Notes under the pieces: generated by a model
What the model was told of the DNA's origin: nothing
The model's input: only the letters and a program-made list of their open reading frames with translations
The model's database searches: none
From: Distichodus sexfasciatus
Lineage: Eukaryota > Chordata > Actinopteri > Characiformes > Distichodontidae
Length of the DNA stretch: 64,000 bases
Reading direction: 5' to 3'
Assembly: GCA_032718565.1 (NCBI GenBank)
Contig: JAVGVS010000284.1
Coordinates: 1-64,000, forward strand
Shown here: piece by piece, positions 54,177-56,801 of the stretch
Layout: each line of letters opens with the position of its first letter
Numbering within the stretch: the stretch's first letter is position 1
Position numbers and translations under genes: made by a program

Positions 54177-54339
54177 CTGCCAGCTCGTGCAGGGGCAGCA
54201 CGGCGATGCTGAAGCCTCTCTCCGCCAGGTTCTGCCGAACATCTCCACAGCTCCGGCTCGAACCGTCCGAACCTCCGCGCTGCGCACACACACACAGCAG
54301 CGCGGCGAGCGCGCACCACGCCGTCCGTCCCAAGCACAT
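1..54339 (-). CDS. gpc6: glypican gene, GPC6-like, exons 1-6 (5' part; 3' end outside window)
   Basis: Six exons on the minus strand join in frame into about 385 residues of a glypican, a GPI-anchored heparan sulfate proteoglycan core protein that sits on the outer cell surface and modulates Wnt, Hedgehog, BMP and FGF signalling. All splice sites are GT-AG; intron phases in order are 1, 1, 0, 1, 0, 0. Twelve cysteines fall at family positions (residues 31, 61, 67, 68, 190, 245, 255, 258, 267, 271, 278, 342); the two that complete the usual fourteen should be in the next exon. Blocks such as YYTGGNVNLEDMLNDFW, VGREVANRV, MLYCPYC and NLFIDAMLLV follow GPC6 more closely than GPC4, GPC1 or GPC2. 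Glypican is near certain; the paralogue call is about 75%, and a duplicated fish copy (a or b) cannot be told apart. Roughly 170 C-terminal residues are missing because the gene runs off the left edge. Confidence 0.93.
37..180 (-). CDS. gpc6: glypican exon 6: conserved Cys342 and furin-like site
   Basis: 144 bases, 48 whole codons, residues 338-385, too compact to stand out as an open frame. The acceptor is TTCCTGCAG and the donor GTGAGA. It starts VFQGCGHPTP (Cys342), passes SRVARGISDVLS and ends TRFRPYRPEEQP then TTAAGTSLDRL, a strong match to the GPC4/GPC6 segment preceding the conserved V-D-I/V-K helix. The sequence RVAR (residues 352-355, about 127-138) fits the R-x-x-R convertase rule and sits where furin-like enzymes cut glypicans into two disulfide-linked chains. 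Intron 6 begins at 36 with GTGAGAGTGTGTG and leaves the window. Confidence 0.93.
181..920 (-). other. glypican intron 5
   Basis: A 740-base phase-0 intron bounded by donor GTAGAG at its right end and acceptor TTCCTGCAG at its left end. It has a CA-rich patch near 200-240. I see no open frame with family features and no recognisable transposon. Confidence 0.85.
921..1051 (-). CDS. gpc6: glypican exon 5
   Basis: 131 bases, completing Asp294 and encoding residues 295-337. The acceptor is CTCCTGCAG and the donor GTAGAG. It reads AMLLVTERLEGPFNIEAV, then IEPIDVKISEAIMTMQDNT and IQVTSK, a nearly invariant stretch across GPC4 and GPC6; ISEAIM is the GPC6 form, where GPC4 has ISDAIM. It contains no cysteine. 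It ends in phase 0, so exon 6 begins with a whole codon. Confidence 0.95.
2575..2953. mobile_element. MITE with CACTCTTAGAA-type inverted ends and TA target duplication
   Basis: The left end CGCTCTTAGAA and the right end TTCTAAGAGTG are inverse complements except for one base, and TA flanks both (2573-2574 and 2954-2955). The 379-bp interior is AT-rich, full of TGTGTTAA/TTAACACA words, and has no coding capacity. A TA duplication is the signature of Tc1/mariner-like or related superfamilies, so this is a non-autonomous element of that kind; the exact family is not determined. Confidence 0.75.
4283..4405. repeat. degenerate relative of the hAT MITE at 11063
   Basis: Contains AGTGCTGGAGGTCCCACATG, a CACCTGGTCTCAGGTAGA segment and ACCCTCCAGAATTGG, which parallel the ends and middle of the clean MITE at 11063-11236. 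The ends have lost the CAGGGGTGGGC form and no target duplication remains, so this is an old copy and the boundaries are approximate. Confidence 0.4.
5190..5365 (-). repeat. tRNA-derived SINE (V-type), old copy
   Basis: Shows the recurrent fish pattern ACAGCATTTAACAGACACTT, then CAGTCTCCCTGCAGCAACT, AAGGACCCAGG, GGATTTCAACC and a terminal ACCACAACC. The element reads on the minus strand: the tRNA-like head with its B box is at the right and the tail at the left. It is moderately diverged. Confidence 0.6.
5640..6052 (+). pseudogene. 3' end of an L2-type LINE reverse-transcriptase ORF
   Basis: The translated segment HTTPLLRNLHWLPVAA, HIRFKTLTLAFKAK, PQWWNQLPLAVRTAESL and FKYYLKTHLF matches the C-terminal region of ORF2 in L2-clade LINEs of fish. 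Just upstream, in another frame, LQLIQNAAARL (about 5650-5680) gives the preceding L2 motif, so at least one frameshift has occurred. The rest of the element is missing on the 5' side, as is normal for target-primed truncation. A stop at 6050-6052 ends the frame about 35 bases before an A/TA-rich tail. Confidence 0.85.
6086..6116. repeat. poly-A / (TA)n tail
   Basis: A run of A's followed by TA repeats directly 3' of the L2 fragment, probably its tail and later microsatellite growth. Confidence 0.7.
6134..7625. repeat. 1.5-kb AT-rich repeat with inverted ends and internal ~505-bp duplication
   Basis: The left end GGGGGCCATGCAG (about 6136) is the inverse of CTGCATGGCCCCC near 7611-7623, and the right end itself can fold as AGGGGACCACGCAGTG against CACTGCATGGCCCCCT. 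Inside, 6550-7000 and 7058-7490 are clearly related copies: both contain TTTCTATGAYAYTCRGTGTG, AGCACATTTATTT, AGATTGGAYAAAAATCCAGG and AATCRGAGCTACG. No protein domain is present. The family is not one I can name; it behaves like a non-autonomous element whose core amplified in tandem. Confidence 0.6.
7760..7825 (+). repeat. SINE tail fragment
   Basis: AAGTCACTCTGTCTGTGAA followed by GCTGTAAATGTAAATGTAAAT is the reverse orientation of the TTTACATTTACA tail seen in the V-type SINE copies. Only the 3' end remains. Confidence 0.5.
9090..9255 (-). CDS. gpc6: glypican exon 4: cysteine-rich block
   Basis: 166 bases, residues 239-293 plus one base of 294. The acceptor is CTCTCTCAG and the donor GTAAGA. 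Six cysteines lie in 55 residues (245, 255, 258, 267, 271, 278) in the order SPGC, LYCPYC, KPC, NYC, KGC, followed by LANQADLDPEWNLFI. This is the most conserved part of glypicans and forms disulfides that hold the N-terminal domain together. NVS at residues 240-242 is the only N-glycosylation sequon seen in the six exons, but the Pro at the next position makes use less likely. Phase 1 end supplies the G of Asp294. Confidence 0.96.
10957..11352 (-). repeat. V-type SINE split by a MITE
   Basis: The left part (10957-11062) has the TTTACATTTACATTTAAAGG tail and AGTGACTTCCCTCTGCTGA; the right part (11245-11352) continues with CAACTTGGGGTTAAGGCTC, GGGACCCAGTGGCAGTAGTG, GGATTCAAAACC (B-box complement) and CCACTAGACCACAACCAC. 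The two parts are one SINE on the minus strand, opened at TCCTACAG by the MITE at 11063-11236, whose 8-bp duplication is the only extra sequence. Confidence 0.8.
11063..11236. mobile_element. palindromic hAT MITE with perfect 8-bp target duplication
   Basis: Ends CAGGGGTGGGCACTTC and its inverse GAAGTGCCCACCCCTG are perfectly paired; the inverted similarity runs about 50 bp inward (CTGGCCCTGGAGGGCCAGTG against CACTGGCCCTCCAGGACCGG). TCCTACAG occurs on both sides (11055-11062 and 11237-11244). The 8-bp duplication and CAGGGGTGGGC terminus are hAT features. At 174 bp it has no coding capacity and would have relied on a transposase made elsewhere. Confidence 0.9.
12099..12122. repeat. (GT)n microsatellite
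   Basis: An uninterrupted GT run; a (CT)n(CA)n tract at 11942-11990 lies 110 bp to its left. Confidence 0.85.
12700..13526 (-). mobile_element. internally deleted hAT element, Charlie/ZBED5 type
   Basis: Left end CAGCGGCCCCCAACC and right end GGTTGGGGACCCCTG pair as inverted repeats, and the subterminal GGGACCAGTTTCATG and CCACGGACTGGTACGGG are typical of Charlie-like hATs. Flanking 8-mers TGGTACAG (12692-12699) and TTGTCCAG (13527-13534) agree at six of eight positions, suggesting an aged target duplication. The 827-bp element retains only the N-terminal part of its transposase gene, on the minus strand, so it cannot move by itself. Confidence 0.85.
12996..13400 (-). pseudogene. N-terminal fragment of a ZBED5/Charlie-type hAT transposase
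   Basis: A 134-codon frame from ATG 13400 to a stop at 12996. Near residues 66-115 it reads FKRKYQDSHLSDGFI, then HPLCIICGDRLANEAM, KPSKLLGHIETKHP: the BED-like zinc finger (C-x2-C...H-x4-H) and its leader as found in ZBED5, SCAND3 and FAM200-like proteins derived from hAT transposases. The RNase H-like catalytic core and dimerisation region are absent, so the frame encodes at most a DNA-binding fragment. It may be translated if expressed, but I see no promoter and treat it as a decayed remnant. Confidence 0.8.
13803..13829. repeat. (CA)n microsatellite
   Basis: A perfect CA run in intron 3; a similar one lies at 12501-12523. Confidence 0.85.
15129..16115 (-). repeat. retroposon with (TTTGAC)n tail, copy R1, interrupted by a solo LTR
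   Basis: 15129-15233 carries AAAGTCAAAGAAAACTTTAT then TGTCATCTCTGCTATATACT and AGAGAGACGAGATGACGT; after the LTR, 16024-16115 continues AAGGAACAAAAAACAAATAA and AAAATATACACTTTAAAC. Read on the minus strand the element ends in a TTTGAC tail, as LINE or SINE 3' ends do. Four other copies in this window (31546, 36283, 48852, 59092) share the same core. Confidence 0.75.
15234..16018 (+). mobile_element. solo LTR, TGTCA...TGACA, with 5-bp target duplication
   Basis: The 785-bp block begins TGTCACGGCC and ends CTCAAATGACA, giving the 5'-TG...CA-3' termini with inverted TGTCA/TGACA. AAAAC flanks both ends (15229-15233 and 16019-16023), and removing the block plus one AAAAC restores the interrupted repeat R1. 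A polyadenylation signal AATAAA is at 15948-15953 about 70 bases before the end, which fits R-U5 on the plus strand. No internal retroviral or retrotransposon genes adjoin it, so the internal part was lost by LTR-LTR recombination. Gypsy-like or ERV-like origin is not resolved. A hydrophobic open frame at 15417-15785 has no recognised domain. Confidence 0.85.
16831..17080 (+). repeat. tRNA-derived SINE, near full-length copy
   Basis: Head GGGGCAGTTGGTGACATAAC leads to CGCAGGTTTGAATCCAG (B box), then AGCAAGGTACCGTCCCCAAG, TTGTTAGCTGCCCACTGCTC, TTAAATGCAGAGGTCACATT and the 3' end CACAATGACAAATAATCACT. The same layout recurs at 48680 (minus), 52770 (plus) and in fragments at 32021, 44960 and 55282. 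The plus orientation is antisense to the glypican transcript. Confidence 0.85.
17188..17325 (-). repeat. V-type SINE, partial
   Basis: Contains AGTACAGTCTCCCTGCAGCA, TTTGAGGTTAAGGGTCTTGC, GGGGCCCAGTGGTGGTATTG and TTAGATTTGAAC, the same order as other V-type copies. The tail part is missing. It lies about 100 bp from the other SINE family at 16831, so two retroposons have landed close together. Confidence 0.65.
19787..20178 (-). CDS. gpc6: glypican exon 3: central helical domain
   Basis: 392 bases, residues 108-238, the largest exon here. The acceptor follows a long pyrimidine run and ends TTCAG; the donor is GTGAGC. It encodes FFLELLDNSEKSLNEMF, then LYTRNSEIFEELFSELKRYY, TGGNVNLEDMLNDFW, LLERVFQLFNSQFSF, DDYLECVTKYTDQLLPFGD (Cys190) and RTFVQGLMVGREVANRVVK. 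These are the diagnostic helices of the glypican core. YYTGGNVNLE and VGREVANRV are GPC6 wording, whereas GPC4 has YYVVGNVNLE and lacks the GREVANRV block, so this exon carries most weight for the paralogue assignment. No stop codons or frame breaks. Confidence 0.96.
25945..26122 (-). repeat. V-type SINE
   Basis: GCATTTAGCAGACTTAGCTC, TTATCCAGAGCGATTTACAT, GAGCAACTTGCCCAGGGAGC, GGATTAAAACCC and TGCTACCACTAGAAC are in the expected order from tail to tRNA-like head on the minus strand. It is among the better preserved copies of this family here. Confidence 0.7.
27959..28385. mobile_element. hAT MITE with perfect 8-bp target duplication
   Basis: Left end TAGAGGTGTGAA and right end TTCAACACCCCTA are imperfect inverses, and TAAGAGAA flanks both sides (27951-27958 and 28386-28393). 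Subterminal regions are rich in CGATTCGATTACGATTG and its inverse TTGTCGATTGTCGATTGTCG, forming long imperfect pairing. The 427-bp element has no open frame of substance. The duplication length and the AGGGGTGT-type terminus indicate the hAT superfamily. Confidence 0.85.
28552..28690 (-). repeat. V-type SINE, degraded
   Basis: CAGTTGGGGTTAAGAATGTT, CTCAGGGGCCTGGTGGTGGC, AGTGCTGGAGGTAGAATAGA and CACACCACTGGAAC follow the family order, with many substitutions. Confidence 0.55.
31546..31770 (+). repeat. retroposon with (TTTGAC)n tail, copy R2
   Basis: Shares GCACTGTGAAAAGTGAAGCC, TCTCGTCTCTCTGTATATCT, GTACAGTATATAGCAGAGAT and ACAATAAAGTTTACTTTGAC with the other copies and ends in the TTTGAC tail on the plus strand. 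The 5' limit is uncertain because upstream AT-rich DNA is poorly conserved between copies. Confidence 0.75.
32021..32131 (-). repeat. old SINE fragment (family of 16831)
   Basis: AATGTGACTTCTACATTTGA, GAGCAGTGCTTAGAGATGAA and TTGCTCATGACCACCTCAGT are diverged versions of the minus-strand SINE words in the copy at 48680. Confidence 0.45.
35018..35398. repeat. polypyrimidine (C/T) tract
   Basis: About 380 bases are almost entirely C and T, with scattered single A's and few G's, for example CTCTCTTTCTTCTCTAACC. On the glypican sense strand this is a GA-rich purine run. It accounts for a long Ser/Leu/Pro open frame across this region, which is not coding. Confidence 0.85.
36098..36125 (+). repeat. 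poly-A tract
   Basis: A 28-base A run with no recognisable retroposon directly 5' of it; it could be the tail of an unrecognised insertion or simple expansion. Confidence 0.7.
36283..36538 (+). repeat. retroposon with (TTTGAC)n tail, copy R3
   Basis: Contains TTGCACTGAAAATAACCTGG, CACGTCGTCTCGTCTCTCTA, TGTACAGTATATAGCAGAGA and ends with three TTTGAC units. This copy and R5 share the CTGGAGCCACGTCGTCTC form, so they are closely related. Confidence 0.75.
37563..37657. repeat. 95-bp direct repeat, copy 1
   Basis: Starts GTCGGCGCCTACGCATTGTA and ends GTCTGTGTATGTTTGCAG, followed immediately by GTAAGG. The second copy at 37972-38070 is nearly identical apart from a 4-bp indel and a few substitutions near AACTACATGCTACTG. 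The origin is not recognised; the CpG content is higher than in the surrounding intron. Confidence 0.8.
37972..38070. repeat. 99-bp direct repeat, copy 2
   Basis: Same block as 37563-37657, but here the TTTGCAG end is followed by TAAAAACAACACAAG instead of the donor-like GTAAGG. The spacing between starts is 409 bp and the intervening sequence is not itself repeated. Confidence 0.8.
38451..38555 (-). repeat. end fragment of a TTAGCAAAAAGTAGT-type MITE
   Basis: Begins CCCTTAGCAAAAAGTAGT and continues ACTACGAGTATACTTATTAT and AAACTGAGGCAGTGTACTTG, which is the inverse of the right end of the element at 39401-39787 over about 100 bp. It therefore represents the 3' end of a second copy in opposite orientation, cut off where the next repeat starts. 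Confidence 0.7.
38556..39388. mobile_element. hAT-like non-autonomous element, left end missing
   Basis: The right terminus TTACTTCCAACCCTG is the inverse of CAGGGTTGGAAGTAA, a hAT-like end common in fish genomes. Left and right parts share inverted AAGTACTCTTCTCAAAAACTACTC and GAAAAACTACTCATAAAAGTA words. The matching left terminus is not seen, so the element is truncated or was overrun by the neighbouring MITE. No transposase is present. Confidence 0.6.
39401..39787. mobile_element. 387-bp MITE with TTAGCAAAAAGTAGT inverted ends
   Basis: Left end CCTTAGCAAAAAGTAGTATA and right end TACTACTTTTTGCTAAGG are inverse over about 18 bp, and the interior is dense in GTATACTT/AAGTATAC. It has no coding capacity. 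No convincing target duplication can be read, so the superfamily is open. Confidence 0.7.
40993..41151 (-). CDS. gpc6: glypican exon 2: CxxGYTCC region
   Basis: 159 bases encoding residues 55 (split Gly) to 107, plus one base of 108. The acceptor is a pyrimidine-rich tract ending CCACAG and the donor is GTGAGA. The start EHLRVCSQGYTCC holds three conserved cysteines (61, 67, 68); human GPC1, GPC4 and GPC6 all have a closely similar block. The rest (KADFQSLVEKSTETLRSAF, then HKKFD) is helical and joins directly to EFFLELL of exon 3, as in the family. Reading frame is open throughout with no lesions. This region diverges most from human GPC6, as expected for a poorly conserved helix. Confidence 0.93.
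44790..44955 (-). repeat. V-type SINE
   Basis: TATTTACATTTACAGCATTT (tail), then GGAGCAACTTGGGGGCCCTT, GGGATTTAAACC and CACTCAGACCACTGCACC in family order. A fragment of the other SINE family follows at once. Confidence 0.65.
44956..45052 (-). repeat. SINE fragment (family of 16831)
   Basis: AATGTGACCTCTACATGTGA, GAGCATTGCTTGGGGACAGC and TTACTTACAGACACCTCAGT are minus-strand words of the family; the tRNA-like head is missing. Confidence 0.55.
46961..47212. repeat. GTCCCCACA-rich repeat
   Basis: Left part GGCATTGTGGGGACCTTTTG and right part AATGTCCCCACAAAGATAG form imperfect inverted ends with an internal CATTGTGGGGACATTCGAGA. This pattern recurs widely in fish introns. The boundaries are approximate and the class is not determined. 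Confidence 0.5.
47219..47244. repeat. (TG)n microsatellite
   Basis: Uninterrupted TG dinucleotides directly to the right of the GTCCCCACA repeat. Confidence 0.85.
47378..47433. repeat. compound (CT)n(CA)n microsatellite
   Basis: CT units pass without a break into CA units. On the sense strand of the gene this is (TG)n(AG)n. Confidence 0.85.
48680..48851 (-). repeat. SINE (family of 16831), head truncated
   Basis: AGTGAGTGATTATTTGTCAT at the left is the 3' end, followed by CATTTAACCCATTCAGCTAG, GGAGCAGTGCTTGGGGACGG, TACCTTGCTCACGAGTACCT and GGATTCAAACC (B-box complement). It stops exactly at the B box, where repeat R4 starts. Confidence 0.75.
48852..49000 (+). repeat. retroposon with (TTTGAC)n tail, copy R4
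   Basis: TATTGTTTATTCCATGTGCC, GGAGCCATGTCGTCTCGTCT, GTATATCTGTACAGTATATA, ending TTTACTTTGACTTTGAC. It abuts the truncated SINE head to head, so one of the two inserted into the other or a deletion joined them. Confidence 0.7.
49831..49838. promoter_or_regulatory. consensus CRE palindrome TGACGTCA
   Basis: A perfect eight-base CREB/ATF site in a small CpG-containing patch (49810-49840) inside intron 1. A single eight-mer can occur by chance; a TATATATA-like stretch near 50108 is the only other promoter-like word nearby. Confidence 0.25.
50755..50790. repeat. (CA)n microsatellite
   Basis: A CA run interrupted once by TTCATA, in intron 1. Confidence 0.8.
52770..53016 (+). repeat. tRNA-derived SINE, full-length copy
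   Basis: GGGGCAGTTGGTGGTGTACT, CCATGATCAGAAAGTCGCAG, GGTTCAAATCC (B box), TACTCATGAGCAAGGTACCG, CGCTTGTTAGCTGCCCACTG and CAATGACAAATAATCACTCA. It is preceded by a short CA tract. This is the best copy for defining the family in this window. Confidence 0.85.
53380..53870. repeat. highly diverged tandem-like repeat
   Basis: Recurring words TAATGCCACAAGTGAACAT, ATGCCACAGGTGAACATCT, TTCCACTGCCACAAGCAAGC and TTCAGTTCCACAAAGC appear at irregular spacing. No fixed period can be read by eye, so this may be an old minisatellite or a chance enrichment. Confidence 0.4.
54115..54173. repeat. (TG)29 microsatellite beside the exon 1 splice donor
   Basis: 59 bases of uninterrupted TG on the plus strand, (CA)n on the sense strand, starting at the fifth base of intron 1. 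It is the longest perfect dinucleotide run near an exon in the window. Confidence 0.95.
54177..54339 (-). CDS. gpc6: glypican exon 1: start codon, signal peptide, N-terminus
   Basis: The exon starts at ATG 54339-54337 and ends at 54177, followed by donor GTAACA; 54 codons plus one base (phase 1). This ATG is chosen because an in-frame TGA lies four codons upstream; a GTG just before it is not needed. Residues 1-19 form a signal peptide with a short hydrophobic core (AWCALAALLCVCA), with likely cleavage after Ala19. The mature start carries SRSCGDVRQ (first conserved Cys, residue 31) and a stretch ending LPLHELAG, matching the family motif before the second exon. The exon is CpG-rich compared with the introns. 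A 59-bp TG tract on the plus strand begins four bases beyond the donor dinucleotide. Confidence 0.92.
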
Positions 54340-54524
54340 CACACATCACACACTCTCATACTCTCACACTCACACACACACACTGTACACACACCGTCAC
54401 GCACACTCACAACCCACACCCGCGAGAGAAACCCGCGCCGCAGATCCGCGAGACACCGCTCCACGTCCGAGCGCAGACAGACCCAGAGAGTGTGTGAGAG
54501 AGAGGAGACAGGGAGGGATGGAGG

Positions 54525-54565
<41 letters not shown>

Positions 54566-54620
54566 GAAGGGGGTCGGCGGGGGGATTGGGGGGGTGAGAG
54601 GAAAACTCGTCAGTCGGCAG
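54340..54620 (-). promoter_or_regulatory. CpG-rich 5' flank of the glypican gene, candidate promoter
   Basis: The stretch immediately upstream of the start codon is much richer in CpG than the rest of the window (for example CGCCGCAGATCCGCGAG around 54431), and CpG density continues into exon 1 down to about 54180. This is what a CpG-island promoter in a fish gene looks like. No TATA box stands out, so a dispersed start is likely. A TG tract at 54527-54562 and a CA-rich block at 54632-54791 lie inside or just beyond it. The transcription start cannot be placed from sequence alone. Confidence 0.45.
54527..54562. repeat. (TG)n microsatellite in the 5' flank
   Basis: A perfect TG run about 190 bp upstream of the start codon, inside the CpG-rich stretch. 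Confidence 0.9.
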
Positions 54621-54631
54621 AAAACGCGCGC

Positions 54632-54791
54632 ACACCCACACCCACACACACCCACACACCCACACACACCCTCACACACCTCACACACACACACACCCTC
54701 ACACACACACACACACCTCACACACACACACACACCTCACACACACACACCCTCACACACCTCACACACACACACCCTCACACACACACAA
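54632..54791. repeat. compound CA-rich array
   Basis: CACACC/CACACA units interspersed with CTCACACACC, about 160 bases, upstream of the candidate promoter. It has the look of a microsatellite evolving into a short minisatellite. Confidence 0.9.
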
Positions 54792-55281
54792 TCCTCTTCT
54801 AACATCTTGATTATGGTATAAGCGCAGCTCTCAGAAAGCCCACGTTTATTCCAGTGCGAAGAGCCAGGCTTTATCATCTTTATCATATTTTCATATTTCA
54901 TCATCAGCCCTCACATGCTCCACTTCTCTTATAAAGAGCTCACAATAGAAAAGTTCCCAAATTCCCTCCTGGTACCTGATGTTAAATCAGAGAATCAGGT
55001 GTTCAGAGCGTTCAGCTTCTCAACACCCTGTAGAATCAGACAAAAAGCTTCTTCTTCCCATCACACGTTACTTTGGGAATGAAACAGGCTCTTCTTTATG
55101 GAACTGAAAGTGGTTCTTAATTTTAGTACCAATTTACTTTGGCACATAAAATAGTTTTTCACTCAATTACTGATGCATTTTGGGACTGAAAAAATGTCTC
55201 ATCCTGTTACACGTTGTTTTAGAATTTAAAATGGTTCTACATTTTATTATGAATTTATATTTCCTTATTCACTGTCCTTAT

Positions 55282-55345
55282 TCGGGACGGTACCTTGCTC
55301 ATGAGTACCTCAGTAGCACCATTACTGGTCCAGGACATGAACCAG
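55282..55345 (-). repeat. short SINE fragment (family of 16831)
   Basis: TTCGGGACGGTACCTTGCTC followed by ATGAGTACCTCAGTAGCACC matches the middle of the family on the minus strand. Nothing else of the element remains. Confidence 0.6.
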
Positions 55346-56225
55346 TTACACTCCCTAACTACAGGTTCTTTTTGATATTTGTGTATTAATATAGTTTATT
55401 GTGTGCCAATTGTTATACAATATGAAAGTAGTGTTACTCTGCTAATCCATGCTGCTAATCTACTGTCTAATGCAGCAGCATGGTTTTTCAGAATTTTAAT
55501 AAAGGCGAGTATAACGTCACGCTGTTTAAACTCTGCCTGTTCATTTGAGACCGACTGCTTCTCATTAACTGATGACTGTGAACAGCTTGACGAGGTAATT
55601 TCATATTTTCTAGAGATTCTGCAGATTATGACCCGCTCCTGCATGGAAATTAGACACAACTCTTAACAACCGGAAGGGATTTGGACGTTTTAAGAGGTTT
55701 TTTAATGTTTCCTGGTGATACGAAGCACTTGTTGCTCCAGCATTAAGGTGTAAATGGTTAACCCAGAGACTGCTGAGGCCTGGCTCATGTTCTAGCATCT
55801 CACTGTCGTTCCACACATTGGGGTATGCAGCGTACAAATGCACTACAGTTGTAATGGGTACATGAGTACAACTAATAAAGAGTTCTCTGTGAAATACCTG
55901 CAGTGTGTTAGCGCAGCACGTAGTGGTTTTGGCCAAAAGTGATGGAGGGGAAGCAGTGAAACGTTAATGAGGCAATCTGTTAAAGAGTAGGACATTGTGG
56001 GAAACACCATTAGACTTGTTAAAACATATTGAACTGTGTGGAAATGAGGAGAGAGACCTGGATGATAATAGGTTTAACATCAGGTTGCACTCTCTGGACT
56101 GCAACACACACATGTGATGAATGTGTAATGTCCTTGTAGCCAATGGCACGAAAACTCCTCAACCTTAAAGTGGAGTTCAGCAACTTAAGATGAATTGCAG
56201 CAAACTCTCACCACACAGAAGGTCA

Positions 56226-56275
56226 GCACTCTCTCTCTCTCTCTCTCTCTCCCTCTCTCTCCCTCTCGCTCTGCA
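56226..56275. repeat. (CT)n microsatellite
   Basis: CT repeats with occasional CCCT interruptions, 230 bp before the hAT element. Confidence 0.85.
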
Positions 56276-56801
56276 GCCTGTTGTCGCAGCAACCTGTGGG
56301 TCTCTCAGGCAATCGGTGATCAGAGTGTAGAGGTAGAGACTCGTTCAGAGTTAGTCAACGTGCAAAAATCAATAATCTGCTGCCAGCCGGAACTGGACAC
56401 GATTTGTAACTCTGCAGAAAAAAACGCTAACAGCTCCATTGTGAATGACTGGAGTCTCCATTTAAATGTCCAGTTTGAACAGGAAACAAGCCACAAACAC
56501 TGTAGTAGCGGTCTGCAACAGGGTGGGACGCCCGCGGGACCTGCGGCATCCTGCGCAACAGCATGCAGAGCGGGTCTACATTTGAGAGTTTCTTGTGGGA
56601 GTGGGCAGGAATAGAGAGATGTGTTCACGGGAGCGGAACACAGACATTGCTCTCTGGACTCCCGCAGAGTATACATCTGCATTGAATACATTTTACAGTT
56701 TGTTTTTATGTGGGGAACAACATATGTGGTAGGCGACCTAACCTGCAGATGTTTGCGTTGCGCGGGGTGATGGCGCACGTGGGTGCTTGGAGTCTGAAGC
56801 C

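Noticed and set aside
54340..54342. GTG as start codon of the glypican
   Set aside because: Non-ATG starts are rare in vertebrates and the next codon is ATG, with an in-frame TGA shortly upstream.
54116..54802. 228-residue open frame on the plus strand across the CA/TG arrays
   Set aside because: It is made of Cys-Val and His-Thr runs dictated by the dinucleotide repeats, and it overlaps exon 1 of the glypican on the other strand.
56320..56778. 152-residue open frame on the minus strand at the left end of the hAT element
   Set aside because: It crosses the insertion boundary at 56506, so it cannot be an ancient gene, and it has no domain.
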